DNA of 64,000 nt from Planctomycetia bacterium (GTDB lineage: Bacteria; Planctomycetota; Phycisphaerae; Phycisphaerales; SM1A02): contig SYGQ01000010.1 of assembly GCA_005799475.1 (NCBI GenBank), forward strand, positions 6,412 through 70,411, read 5' to 3'. The notes below the pieces were generated by a model. It saw nothing but the letters and a program-made list of their open reading frames with translations. It was not told the DNA's origin and ran no database searches. The stretch's first letter is position 1, and every line of letters begins with the position of its first letter. The translations under genes and the position numbers were made by a program. Of this stretch, positions 17,166 through 25,253 are shown piece by piece.

Positions 17166-17648
17166 TCAGGGAGCGAGTTCGACGAGCATCTCGACTTCGA
17201 CGCATGCATTGAGGGGCAGTGCATTCGTGCCGACGGCGGCTCGTGCATGCCGACCCGATTCTCCGAAGAGCCGCTGAAGGAGGTCGCTGGCCCCGTTGGC
17301 CACTTTGGGCTGGTCACCGAAACCTTCCACGCTCGCGACGAACACGCCGAGCCGCACGATGCGCACGACTTGATCGAGCGATCCGCCGCACGCCCCGCGC
17401 ACGACCGCGAGTCCATTGAGCACACACTGCTGCGCGCACGACTGGGCAACTTCGAGCGTCACCGTGTCGCCGACCCGGCCGGTGGCGATGAGGGCGCCAT
17501 CGCGGAATGGCAGCTGCCCGCTGACAAAGAGGAGATTCCCGCTCCTCACGCACGGGATGTACGACGCGACGGGCTTTGGAGCCGCCGGAATCGCAAGTCC
17601 GAGCAAGGCGAGCGTTTCCGTGACACGCTGATCATGAGAATTGGACAT
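17166..17648 (-). CDS. RidA/YjgF family enamine/imine deaminase-like protein
   Basis: A 160-aa member of the YjgF/RidA family, which as trimers hydrolyse reactive 2-aminoacrylate and other enamines. It carries CVRSGNLLFVSGQLPFRDG near the N-terminus, NGLAVVRGACGGSLDQVVRIVRLGVFVAS in the middle and RAAVGTNALPLNACVEVEMLVEL at the end, with the family arginine in RAAVG. It is about 30 residues longer than E. coli RidA and closer to the atu1953-like subgroup. Transcribed convergently to the kinase. A TATCGT box lies 6 nt before the ATG; the spacer CGGGAG also resembles a weak Shine-Dalgarno. Confidence 0.88.
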   Translation of the reverse strand: MSNSHDQRVTETLALLGLAIPAAPKPVASYIPCVRSGNLLFVSGQLPFRDGALIATGRVGDTVTLEVAQSCAQQCVLNGLAVVRGACGGSLDQVVRIVRLGVFVASVEGFGDQPKVANGASDLLQRLFGESGRHARAAVGTNALPLNACVEVEMLVELAP

Positions 17649-17654
17649 CTCCCG

Positions 17655-17660
17655 ACGATA
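17655..17660 (-). promoter_or_regulatory. Candidate leaderless -10 box for RidA
   Basis: TATCGT on the minus strand, 6 nt before the ATG at 17648. The intervening CGGGAG could alternatively act as a short ribosome-binding site, so the leaderless reading is less certain here than at other genes. Confidence 0.4.
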
Positions 17661-17698
17661 CTCCCTCGGATGGTCCAGATAAATCCAGAAACCCTGAT

Positions 17699-17726
17699 TT
17701 GACTCGCACCCGGATCGCGCTAGCCT
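17699..17726 (+). promoter_or_regulatory. Possible promoter upstream of the tandem prepilins
   Basis: The 395-bp gap between the RidA and first prepilin starts is the longest non-coding stretch in the window. It holds TTGACT (17699-17704), a 16-nt spacer and TAGCCT (17721-17726). This would give a leader of about 310 nt. Apart from this and the Shine-Dalgarno near 18027 I see no conserved structure in the gap. Confidence 0.3.
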
Positions 17727-18043
17727 CGTATGGTCTAGAGTTCGTTCAGCCTGCCCGAGTCATCCATACCCGAACGAAAGTTCACCCCGTCCTACTTCGG
17801 TTCAGTTTGAACCAAGTGTTTCCGGCTCGGCAGTCGACAATCTGATCATCGAATCCAGAGTGCTCACGCATTCTGTGGATGGCTTGTCGATGTCCGCAAG
17901 TTCGCCGACGGTCGCGGCTCAGCACCCATCCCGATTCGCTGCCGTCGTTGCACCGCCTCGCCGACGCGACCGTCCGCGCCGAACGAGATCGTCATAGCCG
18001 TCTGGACATCACATTTTCCCCCACACTTGAGGAATCAACCCAC

Positions 18044-18967
18044 ATGAAGAATCCCACGCTCATTCGACGCGGCTTCACGCTCGTCGAACTGCTGGTCGTC
18101 ATTGCCATCATTGCCGTCCTCGTTGGACTGCTCCTGCCAGCATTGGCGAAGGCTCAGGCCAATGCCAAGACAGTCAAAGACTCGACCCAGGTCACCCAGA
18201 TCCACAAGGCGTTCATGATTTACGCCAACGACAACACGGAAGGCAAGCTTCCAATCCCGGGCCTTATCAACCGGCTCGCCGTCGTCATCGGGACGCAGGC
18301 GATGCAGTTGCAGGGTCAAGGCAAGGAGGACTTCGGCAAGAACAGCACCGCGAACCTCTACTCCGCCTGCATTGCGCGTGAAATGTTCAACACCGACATC
18401 GTGATCGGCCCGACCGAGGTGAATCCGGTCGTCGTTGAGAAGAAGGACTACGACCACACCCAGTACGACCCGGCTTCCGACAAGTACTGGGACACCACCT
18501 TCTACGCCAATGTCCATGCGCAGCCAGGCGGTGCCAACAATCCGTTCTGCCACACCTCCTTTGCGCACCAAGGACTCTTTGGTCTTCGCAAGAAGATGTC
18601 GTGGCGCAACACCAGCGATAGCACCAAGCCGCTCGTGGCGAGTCGCGGGACCAAGAACGGCGCCATGACCGGTGACGACTTCAAGAAGAGCCCGACACTC
18701 CAGCTCCACGGATCGAAAAAAGAATGGGAAGGCAATGTCTGCTTCGCAGACAACCACACCCAGTTCCTTTCCAGCATGTACCCCGATGGCGTGAGTTACG
18801 AGTGCGGGACCGGCAACCTCACGAAGGACAACCTGTACAACTGCGAATTCACGAGCTGCGGGACCGGCGCTTCGGGCGCTGCCGCGGGCGATGCGTACCT
18901 CGGCATCACCATCGGCGTCCCTCAGGAGAACATGGGCACGCACACCGTGGATGCCCTCAACCCTTGA
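18044..18967 (+). CDS. Prepilin-type N-terminal cleavage protein (H-Xn-DN variant), copy 1
   Basis: Pseudopilin-like protein, 307 aa. A short basic leader ends in RRG, then FTLVELLVVIAIIAVLVGLL is the class III signal and membrane helix, cut by the prepilin peptidase after the glycine. A C-terminal LHGSKKEWEGNVCFADNHTQF resembles the planctomycete H-X9-DG pilin signature but with thirteen residues between His and Asp and DN instead of DG. A Shine-Dalgarno TTGAGGA lies about 10 nt before the ATG. The next gene is a paralogue. Probably a surface or periplasmic fibre subunit handled by the T2SS/pilus machinery encoded at 38-53 kb; its function is unknown. Confidence 0.85.
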   Translation: MKNPTLIRRGFTLVELLVVIAIIAVLVGLLLPALAKAQANAKTVKDSTQVTQIHKAFMIYANDNTEGKLPIPGLINRLAVVIGTQAMQLQGQGKEDFGKNSTANLYSACIAREMFNTDIVIGPTEVNPVVVEKKDYDHTQYDPASDKYWDTTFYANVHAQPGGANNPFCHTSFAHQGLFGLRKKMSWRNTSDSTKPLVASRGTKNGAMTGDDFKKSPTLQLHGSKKEWEGNVCFADNHTQFLSSMYPDGVSYECGTGNLTKDNLYNCEFTSCGTGASGAAAGDAYLGITIGVPQENMGTHTVDALNP

Positions 18968-19005
18968 GACCGACACGCCACTTGAAACCACAAGAAGAAC
19001 CCACC

Positions 19006-19890
19006 ATGAACACTCACACGCATCGAACACAACGCGCTTTCACGCTCATCGAGCTTCTCGTCGTGATGGCCATCATCGCCCTCCTCTTGGGCATCCTTCT
19101 CCCGGCTCTTGCCAAGGCGCGCGCCACGGCACGGCAGGTGAAGGACTCGACCCAGATCCAACAGGTGCACAAGGGATGGTCCATCGCAGCCGTCGACAGT
19201 GTCAGTGGACGCTTCCCGACCCCGGGCGAGATCAATCGCTTGGCGTACGGCGGAGCGCAACTCCCCGGCCGCGGCAATGAGGACGAGTCGAGGAACTCTC
19301 ACCAGAGCCTCTACTCGGCGTGCGTCGCCAAGCAGATGTTTTCGCCGCAGATCCTCATGAGCCCTTCGGAGACGAGTTCGAAGATGGCCATTTGCGCGAA
19401 CTACAACTACAACGCGTACCGACCCGCCTCGGATATCTACTGGGACGAGACTAACTTCAAGATCACAGGCACCGGAGCCACCATCAGCGCCTCGGCGACC
19501 TCGTACGCAACGATGCCCCTCTCGAACACGGTGCGCCGAGCGCGCGAGTGGAGGAACTCCGTCAACTCGAAGATGGTGGTTCTTGGGAACCGCGGCGTCA
19601 AGGATGGTTCGACCGCCGCCGCCGACTACGCCACCTCCAAGACCCTGGAAATCCATGGGGCCAAGGACGAGTGGGAAGGCAACCTCTGCTTCAATGACAA
19701 CCATGTCACCTTCGGCCGAACCTTCGTGCCCGAAGGAACTGACTTGGTCACGGTCGGCACAACCAACATCGTCGACAATGTCTTCAAGAACGATGACACC
19801 ACGAAGCACGGTGACATGCTCATCCAACTCGTCACTTCCGTCACGGGTACACAGGGGCTCCCGGCGAGTCACACGGCTGGCTGGGACTAA
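19006..19890 (+). CDS. Prepilin-type N-terminal cleavage protein (H-Xn-DN variant), copy 2
   Basis: A 294-aa paralogue of the preceding gene, 38 bp downstream. Leader MNTHTHRTQRA is followed by FTLIELLVVMAIIALLLGIL, with Ala rather than Gly before the cleavage point. Shared blocks with copy 1 include VKDSTQ near residue 50, LYSACVAKQMF, PASDIYWDET and IHGAKDEWEGNLCFNDNHVTF, so the two arose by tandem duplication. The AAGAAGAA stretch before the ATG may serve as ribosome-binding site. A strong terminator follows, so both genes probably form one unit. Which of the two is the major subunit cannot be told. Confidence 0.85.
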   Translation: MNTHTHRTQRAFTLIELLVVMAIIALLLGILLPALAKARATARQVKDSTQIQQVHKGWSIAAVDSVSGRFPTPGEINRLAYGGAQLPGRGNEDESRNSHQSLYSACVAKQMFSPQILMSPSETSSKMAICANYNYNAYRPASDIYWDETNFKITGTGATISASATSYATMPLSNTVRRAREWRNSVNSKMVVLGNRGVKDGSTAAADYATSKTLEIHGAKDEWEGNLCFNDNHVTFGRTFVPEGTDLVTVGTTNIVDNVFKNDDTTKHGDMLIQLVTSVTGTQGLPASHTAGWD

Positions 19891-19917
19891 TTCCAGCCGC
19901 CAGACACAGTGCCATTG

Positions 19918-19947
19918 AAAGGCCCGGCCACTCGGCTGGGCCTTTTT
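19918..19947 (+). terminator. Rho-independent terminator after the prepilin pair
   Basis: An inverted repeat AAAGGCCCGGCC / GGCTGGGCCTTT with a 4-nt ACTC loop, running into TTTTT. The stem contains one G-T pair. It separates the prepilin unit from the NfeD/FloA unit. Confidence 0.85.
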
Positions 19948-19968
19948 CATTCAACACCTCGCGCTCCG

Positions 19969-19974
19969 TACCAT
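19969..19974 (+). promoter_or_regulatory. Candidate short-leader -10 box for the NfeD protease gene
   Basis: TACCAT, 10 nt before ATG 19985. The same hexamer at the same distance precedes ndk (34054-34059). The predicted leader is 0-4 nt; no Shine-Dalgarno is present. Confidence 0.45.
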
Positions 19975-19984
19975 TGCTCCTCTG

Positions 19985-21685
19985 ATGCGTAGTGCCGTCA
20001 TCTTGGGTTGCGCGGTCGCATTGTGGGCCGGAGCGACGCGCGAACCGATCTCACGCGCCCAAGTCGCTGTTCCTGCCCAACGGCAAGCGACCTTGGTGGC
20101 GGTCCTCCCGGTGCACGGCGAGATTGATGAAGTCACGGCCCGTTCCCTGGAGCGGCGAGTCGAGCAGGCTGTGCAGGATGGGGCCACCGCGATCGTGATC
20201 GAACTCAACACGCCCGGGGGCGATGCCTACGGCACGCTCCAGATTTGCCATCTCATCAAGACGCAGTTCCCAGCCAACACGGTCGCGTGGGTTCACCCCA
20301 ACGCCTACTCGGCCGGCGCGATCATCGCTCTTGCCTGCCGCGAAATCATCATGAGCGAAGGTGCTGCCATGGGGGACGCCGCACCCATCCAGGGCGTCCC
20401 GGGAGTGGGCCTCACGCCATTGCCGGCCACCGAGCGCGCCAAGATCGAGGCGCCCATCATCTCGGAGGTCGCCGACAGTGCACGCCGACGCGGGTACGAC
20501 GAAGGACTTGTCCGGTCGTTTGTGCGGCTCGGTTCCGAACTATGGCTCCTGAGAAAGAAGGACTCGACCCAGCGGGCGATCGTCGACCGCGACGAGTACC
20601 ACGCCATCTTCGGCGAGGATCCGCCGACTCAAGCGACGAATCGCGTTCCCGCATGGGCCGACTTGGCCGACGGCGCGATCGAACCGATCGCGCCGCTCTT
20701 CACGGGTACGCGTTCGCGAGATGTCCTCGAGTCACCCGAGGGAATGCCCACGCCACGCGTGCGCCTTGCCGCGCAAGAACGCGACGCGTGGCAACTCGTC
20801 GGCCAAGTGGCCTTCGCTGATCAGTTGCTCGTTGTGCGCACCGATGAAGCCGAAGCCCTCTCGTTGTGCCGCGGAACCGTCAACGATGATCGCGAACTGA
20901 AGGCATGGATGGGCGCGTCGAGCGTCGTGCGTTACAGCGAGACATGGTCGGAGCATGCCGTTCGTTTTCTCACGAGTTGGCCCGTGCGGATCGTCCTCGT
21001 GATCGTGCTGATCGTGGGATTCGCACTCGAGGCGATGATTCCCGGCGGCTTCCTCTTCGGAGCGGCGGCGACGGTGGCACTGCTGCTCCTGATCGGCGCG
21101 CCGGCACTGGTCGGCATGGCGCAGTGGTGGGAACTTGTCGCGGTCCTTGTCGGGCTCGCGCTCGTCGCGCTCGACATCGTGGTGATCCCTGTGGGCGGAT
21201 GGATCGCCGTACTCGGCGGTGCCATGGTCCTCGCCGGGCTCGTGTCGAGTTTCGTGACTCGTGACATCTCATCGGTCGAGGGCCAGCGGCAGTTGCTTGT
21301 GGGAATCGGCACGACCCTGGCCGGCTTGTTTGGATCGGCGGCGGCGATCTGGGCGCTCTGGCGGTACATCCCGGAGTCGAAGTTCGCTCGTCGCGCAACG
21401 CTGCAGGAGGCGGCCACAACGAGGGCCGGTCCCGCGCTTCTCGCTGCCGAGGGCGTACCGGACTCACCTGGGGTGGGAACCGTGCTCTCCGCGGCCACGG
21501 ACCTGCGCCCGAGCGGCAAGGTGCTCTGGCAGCGGCGCCCCATCGACGCGCGCACCACCGGCGATTATGTGAACGCGGGGGCTCGCGTGCGGCTGGTTCG
21601 ATGCCTCGCTGGGGAATGGGAAGTCGAAGCTGTCCCGGACGCTGATCACACAACACCATGGACTCCCCAGGAGCACACTGGATGA
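19985..21685 (+). CDS. NfeD1b-type membrane-bound serine protease (ClpP-class)
   Basis: A 566-aa protein with a cleavable signal, an N-terminal ClpP/crotonase-fold protease domain and a C-terminal membrane and OB-fold half. The protease part has IVIELNTPGGDAYGTLQI, the catalytic-serine motif HPNAYSAGAIIALAC and SEGAAMGDAAPIQG. At least four membrane helices span about 335-450, then a soluble NfeD-type OB-like C-terminus (about 490-555). Family members cut flotillin-like or stomatin partners; the next two genes are a short NfeD and FloA, matching the known nfeD-floA arrangement. The central region is longer than in archaeal homologues. Confidence 0.9.
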   Translation: MRSAVILGCAVALWAGATREPISRAQVAVPAQRQATLVAVLPVHGEIDEVTARSLERRVEQAVQDGATAIVIELNTPGGDAYGTLQICHLIKTQFPANTVAWVHPNAYSAGAIIALACREIIMSEGAAMGDAAPIQGVPGVGLTPLPATERAKIEAPIISEVADSARRRGYDEGLVRSFVRLGSELWLLRKKDSTQRAIVDRDEYHAIFGEDPPTQATNRVPAWADLADGAIEPIAPLFTGTRSRDVLESPEGMPTPRVRLAAQERDAWQLVGQVAFADQLLVVRTDEAEALSLCRGTVNDDRELKAWMGASSVVRYSETWSEHAVRFLTSWPVRIVLVIVLIVGFALEAMIPGGFLFGAAATVALLLLIGAPALVGMAQWWELVAVLVGLALVALDIVVIPVGGWIAVLGGAMVLAGLVSSFVTRDISSVEGQRQLLVGIGTTLAGLFGSAAAIWALWRYIPESKFARRATLQEAATTRAGPALLAAEGVPDSPGVGTVLSAATDLRPSGKVLWQRRPIDARTTGDYVNAGARVRLVRCLAGEWEVEAVPDADHTTPWTPQEHTG

Positions 21686-22305
21686 ACTTTGCCTCGCTGA
21701 TCGTGGCTCAACAAGCCGTCCCCGTGCGCGACGATATCTATCTCTTCGTCTCGTTGGGACTCCTCGGTCTCGCTCTCGTCTTTCTCGTCCTAGAGTTGTT
21801 CATTCCAACCGCGGGCGTCCTCGCCATACTTACCGGAGTCGCTGCCGTCGCGTCAATCGCGTCGATGTTCGTCTACGACTCGACATGGGGAGGCATCTAT
21901 CTCGTCATCGTGTGCGCAGGCAGTCCGATCGCCGTTGTTCTCGCCTTCAAGGTGTGGTCGAAGACGCCCATCGCGAATCGCATGGTGCTGCGAGGCGGCG
22001 CTGACGGATCGCCCCCAGCGCCCCAGGGCGACGAGCCGCCCACGGATCTTTCGCGCGCCACGCGTGGCATGGCCGCGCGCGCAACGGCCACTCACCTCTG
22101 CGCGTTCGTCGGTCGATCGGGAATCGCCGCAACGACACTCCGCCCCGTCGGGTTTGTCCGGATCGACGGCGCACGGCTCGACGCCGTGGCCGAGAATGGG
22201 TTCATTGAGGCTGGCCGCAGTGTGAGCGTCATTGAAGCCCTCGAGGGACAGCTCAAGGTGCGCGAGGAGTCTTCCGCCGACAGCGCGTCGGGCTCCGCGC
22301 ACTAG
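21682..22305 (+). CDS. Short NfeD-family membrane protein (NfeD1a)
   Basis: A 207-aa protein with three or four transmembrane helices in the first 100 residues (YLFVSLGLLGLALVFLVLEL and following) and a C-terminal OB-fold-like domain, GRSGIAATTLRPVGFVRIDG and VSVIEALEGQLKVREE, characteristic of NfeD. It lacks the protease domain of its upstream neighbour. ATG 21682 overlaps the upstream stop (ATGA) and is preceded by a GGAG 10-13 nt upstream, so this start is preferred to 21658. It likely tethers or regulates the flotillin encoded next. Confidence 0.88.
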   Translation: MNFASLIVAQQAVPVRDDIYLFVSLGLLGLALVFLVLELFIPTAGVLAILTGVAAVASIASMFVYDSTWGGIYLVIVCAGSPIAVVLAFKVWSKTPIANRMVLRGGADGSPPAPQGDEPPTDLSRATRGMAARATATHLCAFVGRSGIAATTLRPVGFVRIDGARLDAVAENGFIEAGRSVSVIEALEGQLKVREESSADSASGSAH

Positions 22306-22308
22306 GAT
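22303..22308 (+). promoter_or_regulatory. Candidate leaderless -10 box for floA
   Basis: TAGGAT overlaps the NfeD stop codon and ends 6 nt before ATG 22315 (spacer GCGCGC). There is no Shine-Dalgarno, so floA may have its own leaderless transcript besides read-through. Confidence 0.5.
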
Positions 22309-22314
22309 GCGCGC

Positions 22315-23328
22315 ATGAGCACTCCGGCACCCCTTCTTGCCCTCGAGCCAATCACCTGGGTGGCACTGGCCGTGGCGGCCGTCATCGGCCTCGTCTTCCT
22401 CTTGGTCATCGGCCAGTACATCCAGCTCTGGCTGCAGGCCTGGCTCAGCGGCGCGGCCGTATCGCTCCTTGACCTCATCATGATGCGACTGAGGAAGGTG
22501 AACCCATCGATCATTGTGCTCAACCGGATCAGCGCCAAGAAGACCGGGATCGACATCCCCACCACCCATATGGAAGCGCACTTTCTCGCGGGCGGACGAG
22601 TCACCAATGTGGTGCGCGCCATGATCGCGGCGGAGAAGGCAGGGATCGACCTTCCGTGGGACCGTGCGGTCGCCATCGATCTCGCCGGCCGCGACATCGT
22701 GGATGCCGTGAGTACTTCGGTCATGCCCAAGGTGATCGACTGTCCGAATCCCGCATCGGGGAAACTGACCATCGACGCGGTCGCCAAGGACGGCATCCAG
22801 TTGCGTGCCAAGGCGCGCGTCACGGTGCGCACCAACATCACGAGATTGGTCGGAGGCGCGACGGAAGAGACGATCATCGCCCGCGTGGGTGAAGGCATCA
22901 TCTCAACCATCGGCTCCGCGATCGACCACAAGCAGGTCCTTCAGAATCCCGACAGCATTTCGAAGACCGTGCTCGCGAAGGGACTCGACTCGGGAACGGC
23001 TTTCGAGATCCTCTCCATTGACATCGCCGATGTCGATGTGGGCGAGAACATCGGCGCGCAACTGCAAGCCGCGCAGGCCGAGGCTGACACAAAGCGCTTC
23101 CAGGCGCAGGCGGAGCAGCGGCGCGCGCTCGCCGTGGCCCAGGAAGCCGAGCATCAGGCTGAGGCGCAGAAGAACCGGGCAACCGTCATCCTTGCGGAAG
23201 CGGAGATCCCCCGTGCGATGGCCGAGTCATTCCGCAGCGGAAACCTCGGCGTGATGGACTTCTACCGAATGAAGAACCTGATGGCCGACACCGACATGCG
23301 GGCGTCGATCGGACAGACGCCGAGTTAG
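22315..23328 (+). CDS. floA: Flotillin-like protein FloA
   Basis: Scaffold protein of functional membrane microdomains, 337 aa. An N-terminal hairpin or helix (about 15-50) anchors it; the SPFH/PHB domain follows with NRISAKKTGIDIPTTHMEAHFLAGG, then IDCPNPASGKLTIDAVAKDGIQLRAKARVTVRTN. A long Ala/Glu/Gln-rich coiled coil occupies about 240-300 (AQAEADTKRFQAQAEQRRA). This is the YqfA/FloA type rather than the larger FloT. It follows the two NfeD genes, as in other bacteria. The 3' end overlaps the convergent gene by 4 bp. Confidence 0.95.
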   Translation: MSTPAPLLALEPITWVALAVAAVIGLVFLLVIGQYIQLWLQAWLSGAAVSLLDLIMMRLRKVNPSIIVLNRISAKKTGIDIPTTHMEAHFLAGGRVTNVVRAMIAAEKAGIDLPWDRAVAIDLAGRDIVDAVSTSVMPKVIDCPNPASGKLTIDAVAKDGIQLRAKARVTVRTNITRLVGGATEETIIARVGEGIISTIGSAIDHKQVLQNPDSISKTVLAKGLDSGTAFEILSIDIADVDVGENIGAQLQAAQAEADTKRFQAQAEQRRALAVAQEAEHQAEAQKNRATVILAEAEIPRAMAESFRSGNLGVMDFYRMKNLMADTDMRASIGQTPS

Positions 23329-24602
23329 GCGCGCCAGCGGCAACCGGCGGCGACGGCCCGACGGAGCCCGCTTCCCTCAACGAGGTACATGAGTCGCGCC
23401 CGTTCGCTCCATGAGCCGAGCCACGGAGCCCGGCCTGATGTGCGATCGATGCGCGACAGTGCCCATCGCAAGTCGTCGAGTGTCGGTGCGCTTGATCCGG
23501 TGGCCACAGTTCGGTACCGGGCGAGCCAAAGCGCGCAGGCCACATTGAGCACAAGCGCACAAAGCCCGGCCGTCGCATCCCATCCGTAGTAACCCGATCC
23601 TGACGCTCGCCCGCCCTCAACCGTTGCGCGAATCCATCTCGTGAGGAGTTCGTCGATGGCCACCGCATCGGCGCTCGCAAGGATCCCCGCAGACCCCGAC
23701 ACTTGACCAAAGCGAACGCGGGGCTGTCCCGAGTGACCGATCGCAGGCACGAGAGCCGAAGCCCCTCCGCGCTTCCACGCGCCGTGGCGAAGGAACTGCG
23801 ACAGCGTAGCTCGCCATCGAGTCGGGGCGCCCTGCGCGAGCGGCTTCGGATCCTCAACGCGCGCGAAGATGGCGCTTCGCAGCATTCGTTCCTGTCGCGG
23901 GGTCAAGGGGCCATTGGGAAAGTGGGCGAGCTCGTCGGGAAGGGCGCTCACAAGAGTGGTGACGAGTTCAATGAAGCGCTCGCCGCGTACGCGCTCGAGC
24001 CGCGCCCGAAGGAGAGACTCCGCGAGCCACGCCAGCCCGTCGAGCCGAACATCGATGGGGTGCGCCATGGCGATCCACCCCACGACACTCCGTTCGAGCG
24101 CCTCGAGTTCACCTTCCCCACTCGCGAGACCGCGCGCCAGTGGCGCGCGAGGTGCGCTCTGTACGGCCTCGGGCGCCTCTCTCGCGATCCGCGCAGCCTC
24201 TGCGACCTGCGACGCACAGGGAGCGCCCTTGTTCTCCAGCACGCTCTGGCACGCGAAGCTCATGCCCATTCGCACTCGCGCTGGCTCTGGAGCAAGCATG
24301 TACGGAAACATGCGGCAGGCCAATGGCTTCTCATCGAAGCCGTGCGCGGCGTGGACCTCGCACTTGCCGTCCTCCCGGAGGAAGACGCACGCGCCATCGG
24401 CGCGCTGCCGAAGGTAGGGAACGCCTCTGAACTCAACCACCGGATTCGCACCGAGGCGTTGAGTCCACCCCTGCTTCGCGAGTCGCTCGACATCGGCCAC
24501 TCGCAGTTGCACCGTGAAGTCACGGCAGCAGTTGCCACAGCCGTGGCAGGAGTAGCGCTGTCCGGGCGTGGCGAGCGGGAAGATGGGGAGTGCGAGCGCC
24601 AT
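23325..24602 (-). CDS. YkgJ-family cysteine-cluster protein, extended
   Basis: The N-terminal 120 residues have the YkgJ/Fe-S oxidoreductase pattern: YSCHGCGNCCRDFTVQL (CxxCxxCC), a Cys in GACVFLREDGKCEVH and ACRMFPYML, followed by another Cys in SFACQS. These cysteines probably bind an iron-sulfur or zinc cluster. The remaining 290 residues have no motif I know; they are helical, with a hydrophobic stretch near 370-390 (GLCALVLNVACALWLARY). It sits 6 bp before the rdgB stop in a minus-strand unit with rdgB and the carboxyltransferase. The substrate is unknown. Confidence 0.8.
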   Translation of the reverse strand: MALALPIFPLATPGQRYSCHGCGNCCRDFTVQLRVADVERLAKQGWTQRLGANPVVEFRGVPYLRQRADGACVFLREDGKCEVHAAHGFDEKPLACRMFPYMLAPEPARVRMGMSFACQSVLENKGAPCASQVAEAARIAREAPEAVQSAPRAPLARGLASGEGELEALERSVVGWIAMAHPIDVRLDGLAWLAESLLRARLERVRGERFIELVTTLVSALPDELAHFPNGPLTPRQERMLRSAIFARVEDPKPLAQGAPTRWRATLSQFLRHGAWKRGGASALVPAIGHSGQPRVRFGQVSGSAGILASADAVAIDELLTRWIRATVEGGRASGSGYYGWDATAGLCALVLNVACALWLARYRTVATGSSAPTLDDLRWALSRIDRTSGRAPWLGSWSERARLMYLVEGSGLRRAVAAGCRWRA

Positions 24603-24608
24603 GGGCGC

Positions 24609-25253
24609 CTATCGCGCAGGGGTGAACTGCACGAGCATTCGCGCCATCGCGCGCGTTGCCATCCCGCGATGACTCCGAGCGTTCTTCTCTGAAGTTGCGA
24701 GTTCCGCGCTCGTGCGGCCATCTGGATCAACGATCAGCAGCGGGTCGTATCCGAACCCGTTGGACCCGCGCGGACTCATCCCGATCGTGCCGGGAAACTC
24801 GCCTCGAGTCTCGGCGAGCACCCGACCCTCAGCGTCGGCCACGCACATGGCGCAGACGAATCGCGCGCCGCGGCGATCGAGTGGGACGGCCGCGAGCGCA
24901 ACGAGAAGCTTCTCGTTGTTGGCGGCATCTCGCTCGTCGCGTCCGGCTCCACGGCCCGCCCATCGCGCACTGTGAATGCCCGGCGCTCCACCGAGGGCGT
25001 CGACCTCAAGACCCGAGTCATCGGCAAGCACCCAAGTGCCGAGCGCGCGCGCATACGCAATGGCCTTGATCCGTGCGTTTGCCGCAAAAGTCGCGCCGTT
25101 CTCGTCGGGCTCGGCGATCCCTCCGCCACCGACATCGCGGAGCGACTTGACAACGAGTCCTTCAGAGGCGAGTACGGCACGGATCTCATCGACCTTATGG
25201 GGATTCGAGGTGGCCACGACGACCGTTCGGCAGCCCGCGAGCGACGGCGTCAT
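24609..25253 (-). CDS. rdgB: XTP/dITP diphosphatase (RdgB/HAM1 family)
   Basis: Removes deaminated purine nucleotides (XTP, dITP, ITP) to protect DNA and RNA. It has VVVATSNPHKVDEIRAVL at the N-terminus, ADDSGLEVDALGGAPGIHSAR with the catalytic acidic pair, FPGTIGMSPRGSNGFGYDPL, and SEKNARSHRGMATRAM at the end. Length 214 aa is normal. The start overlaps the carboxyltransferase stop by 4 bp (ATGA), so it is translationally coupled. Confidence 0.95.
   Translation of the reverse strand: MTPSLAGCRTVVVATSNPHKVDEIRAVLASEGLVVKSLRDVGGGGIAEPDENGATFAANARIKAIAYARALGTWVLADDSGLEVDALGGAPGIHSARWAGRGAGRDERDAANNEKLLVALAAVPLDRRGARFVCAMCVADAEGRVLAETRGEFPGTIGMSPRGSNGFGYDPLLIVDPDGRTSAELATSEKNARSHRGMATRAMARMLVQFTPAR

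Noticed and set aside
17649..18043. Possible small RNA or tRNA in the 395-bp gap
   Set aside because: No cloverleaf, CCA end or long stable hairpin was visible; only a weak promoter candidate is reported.
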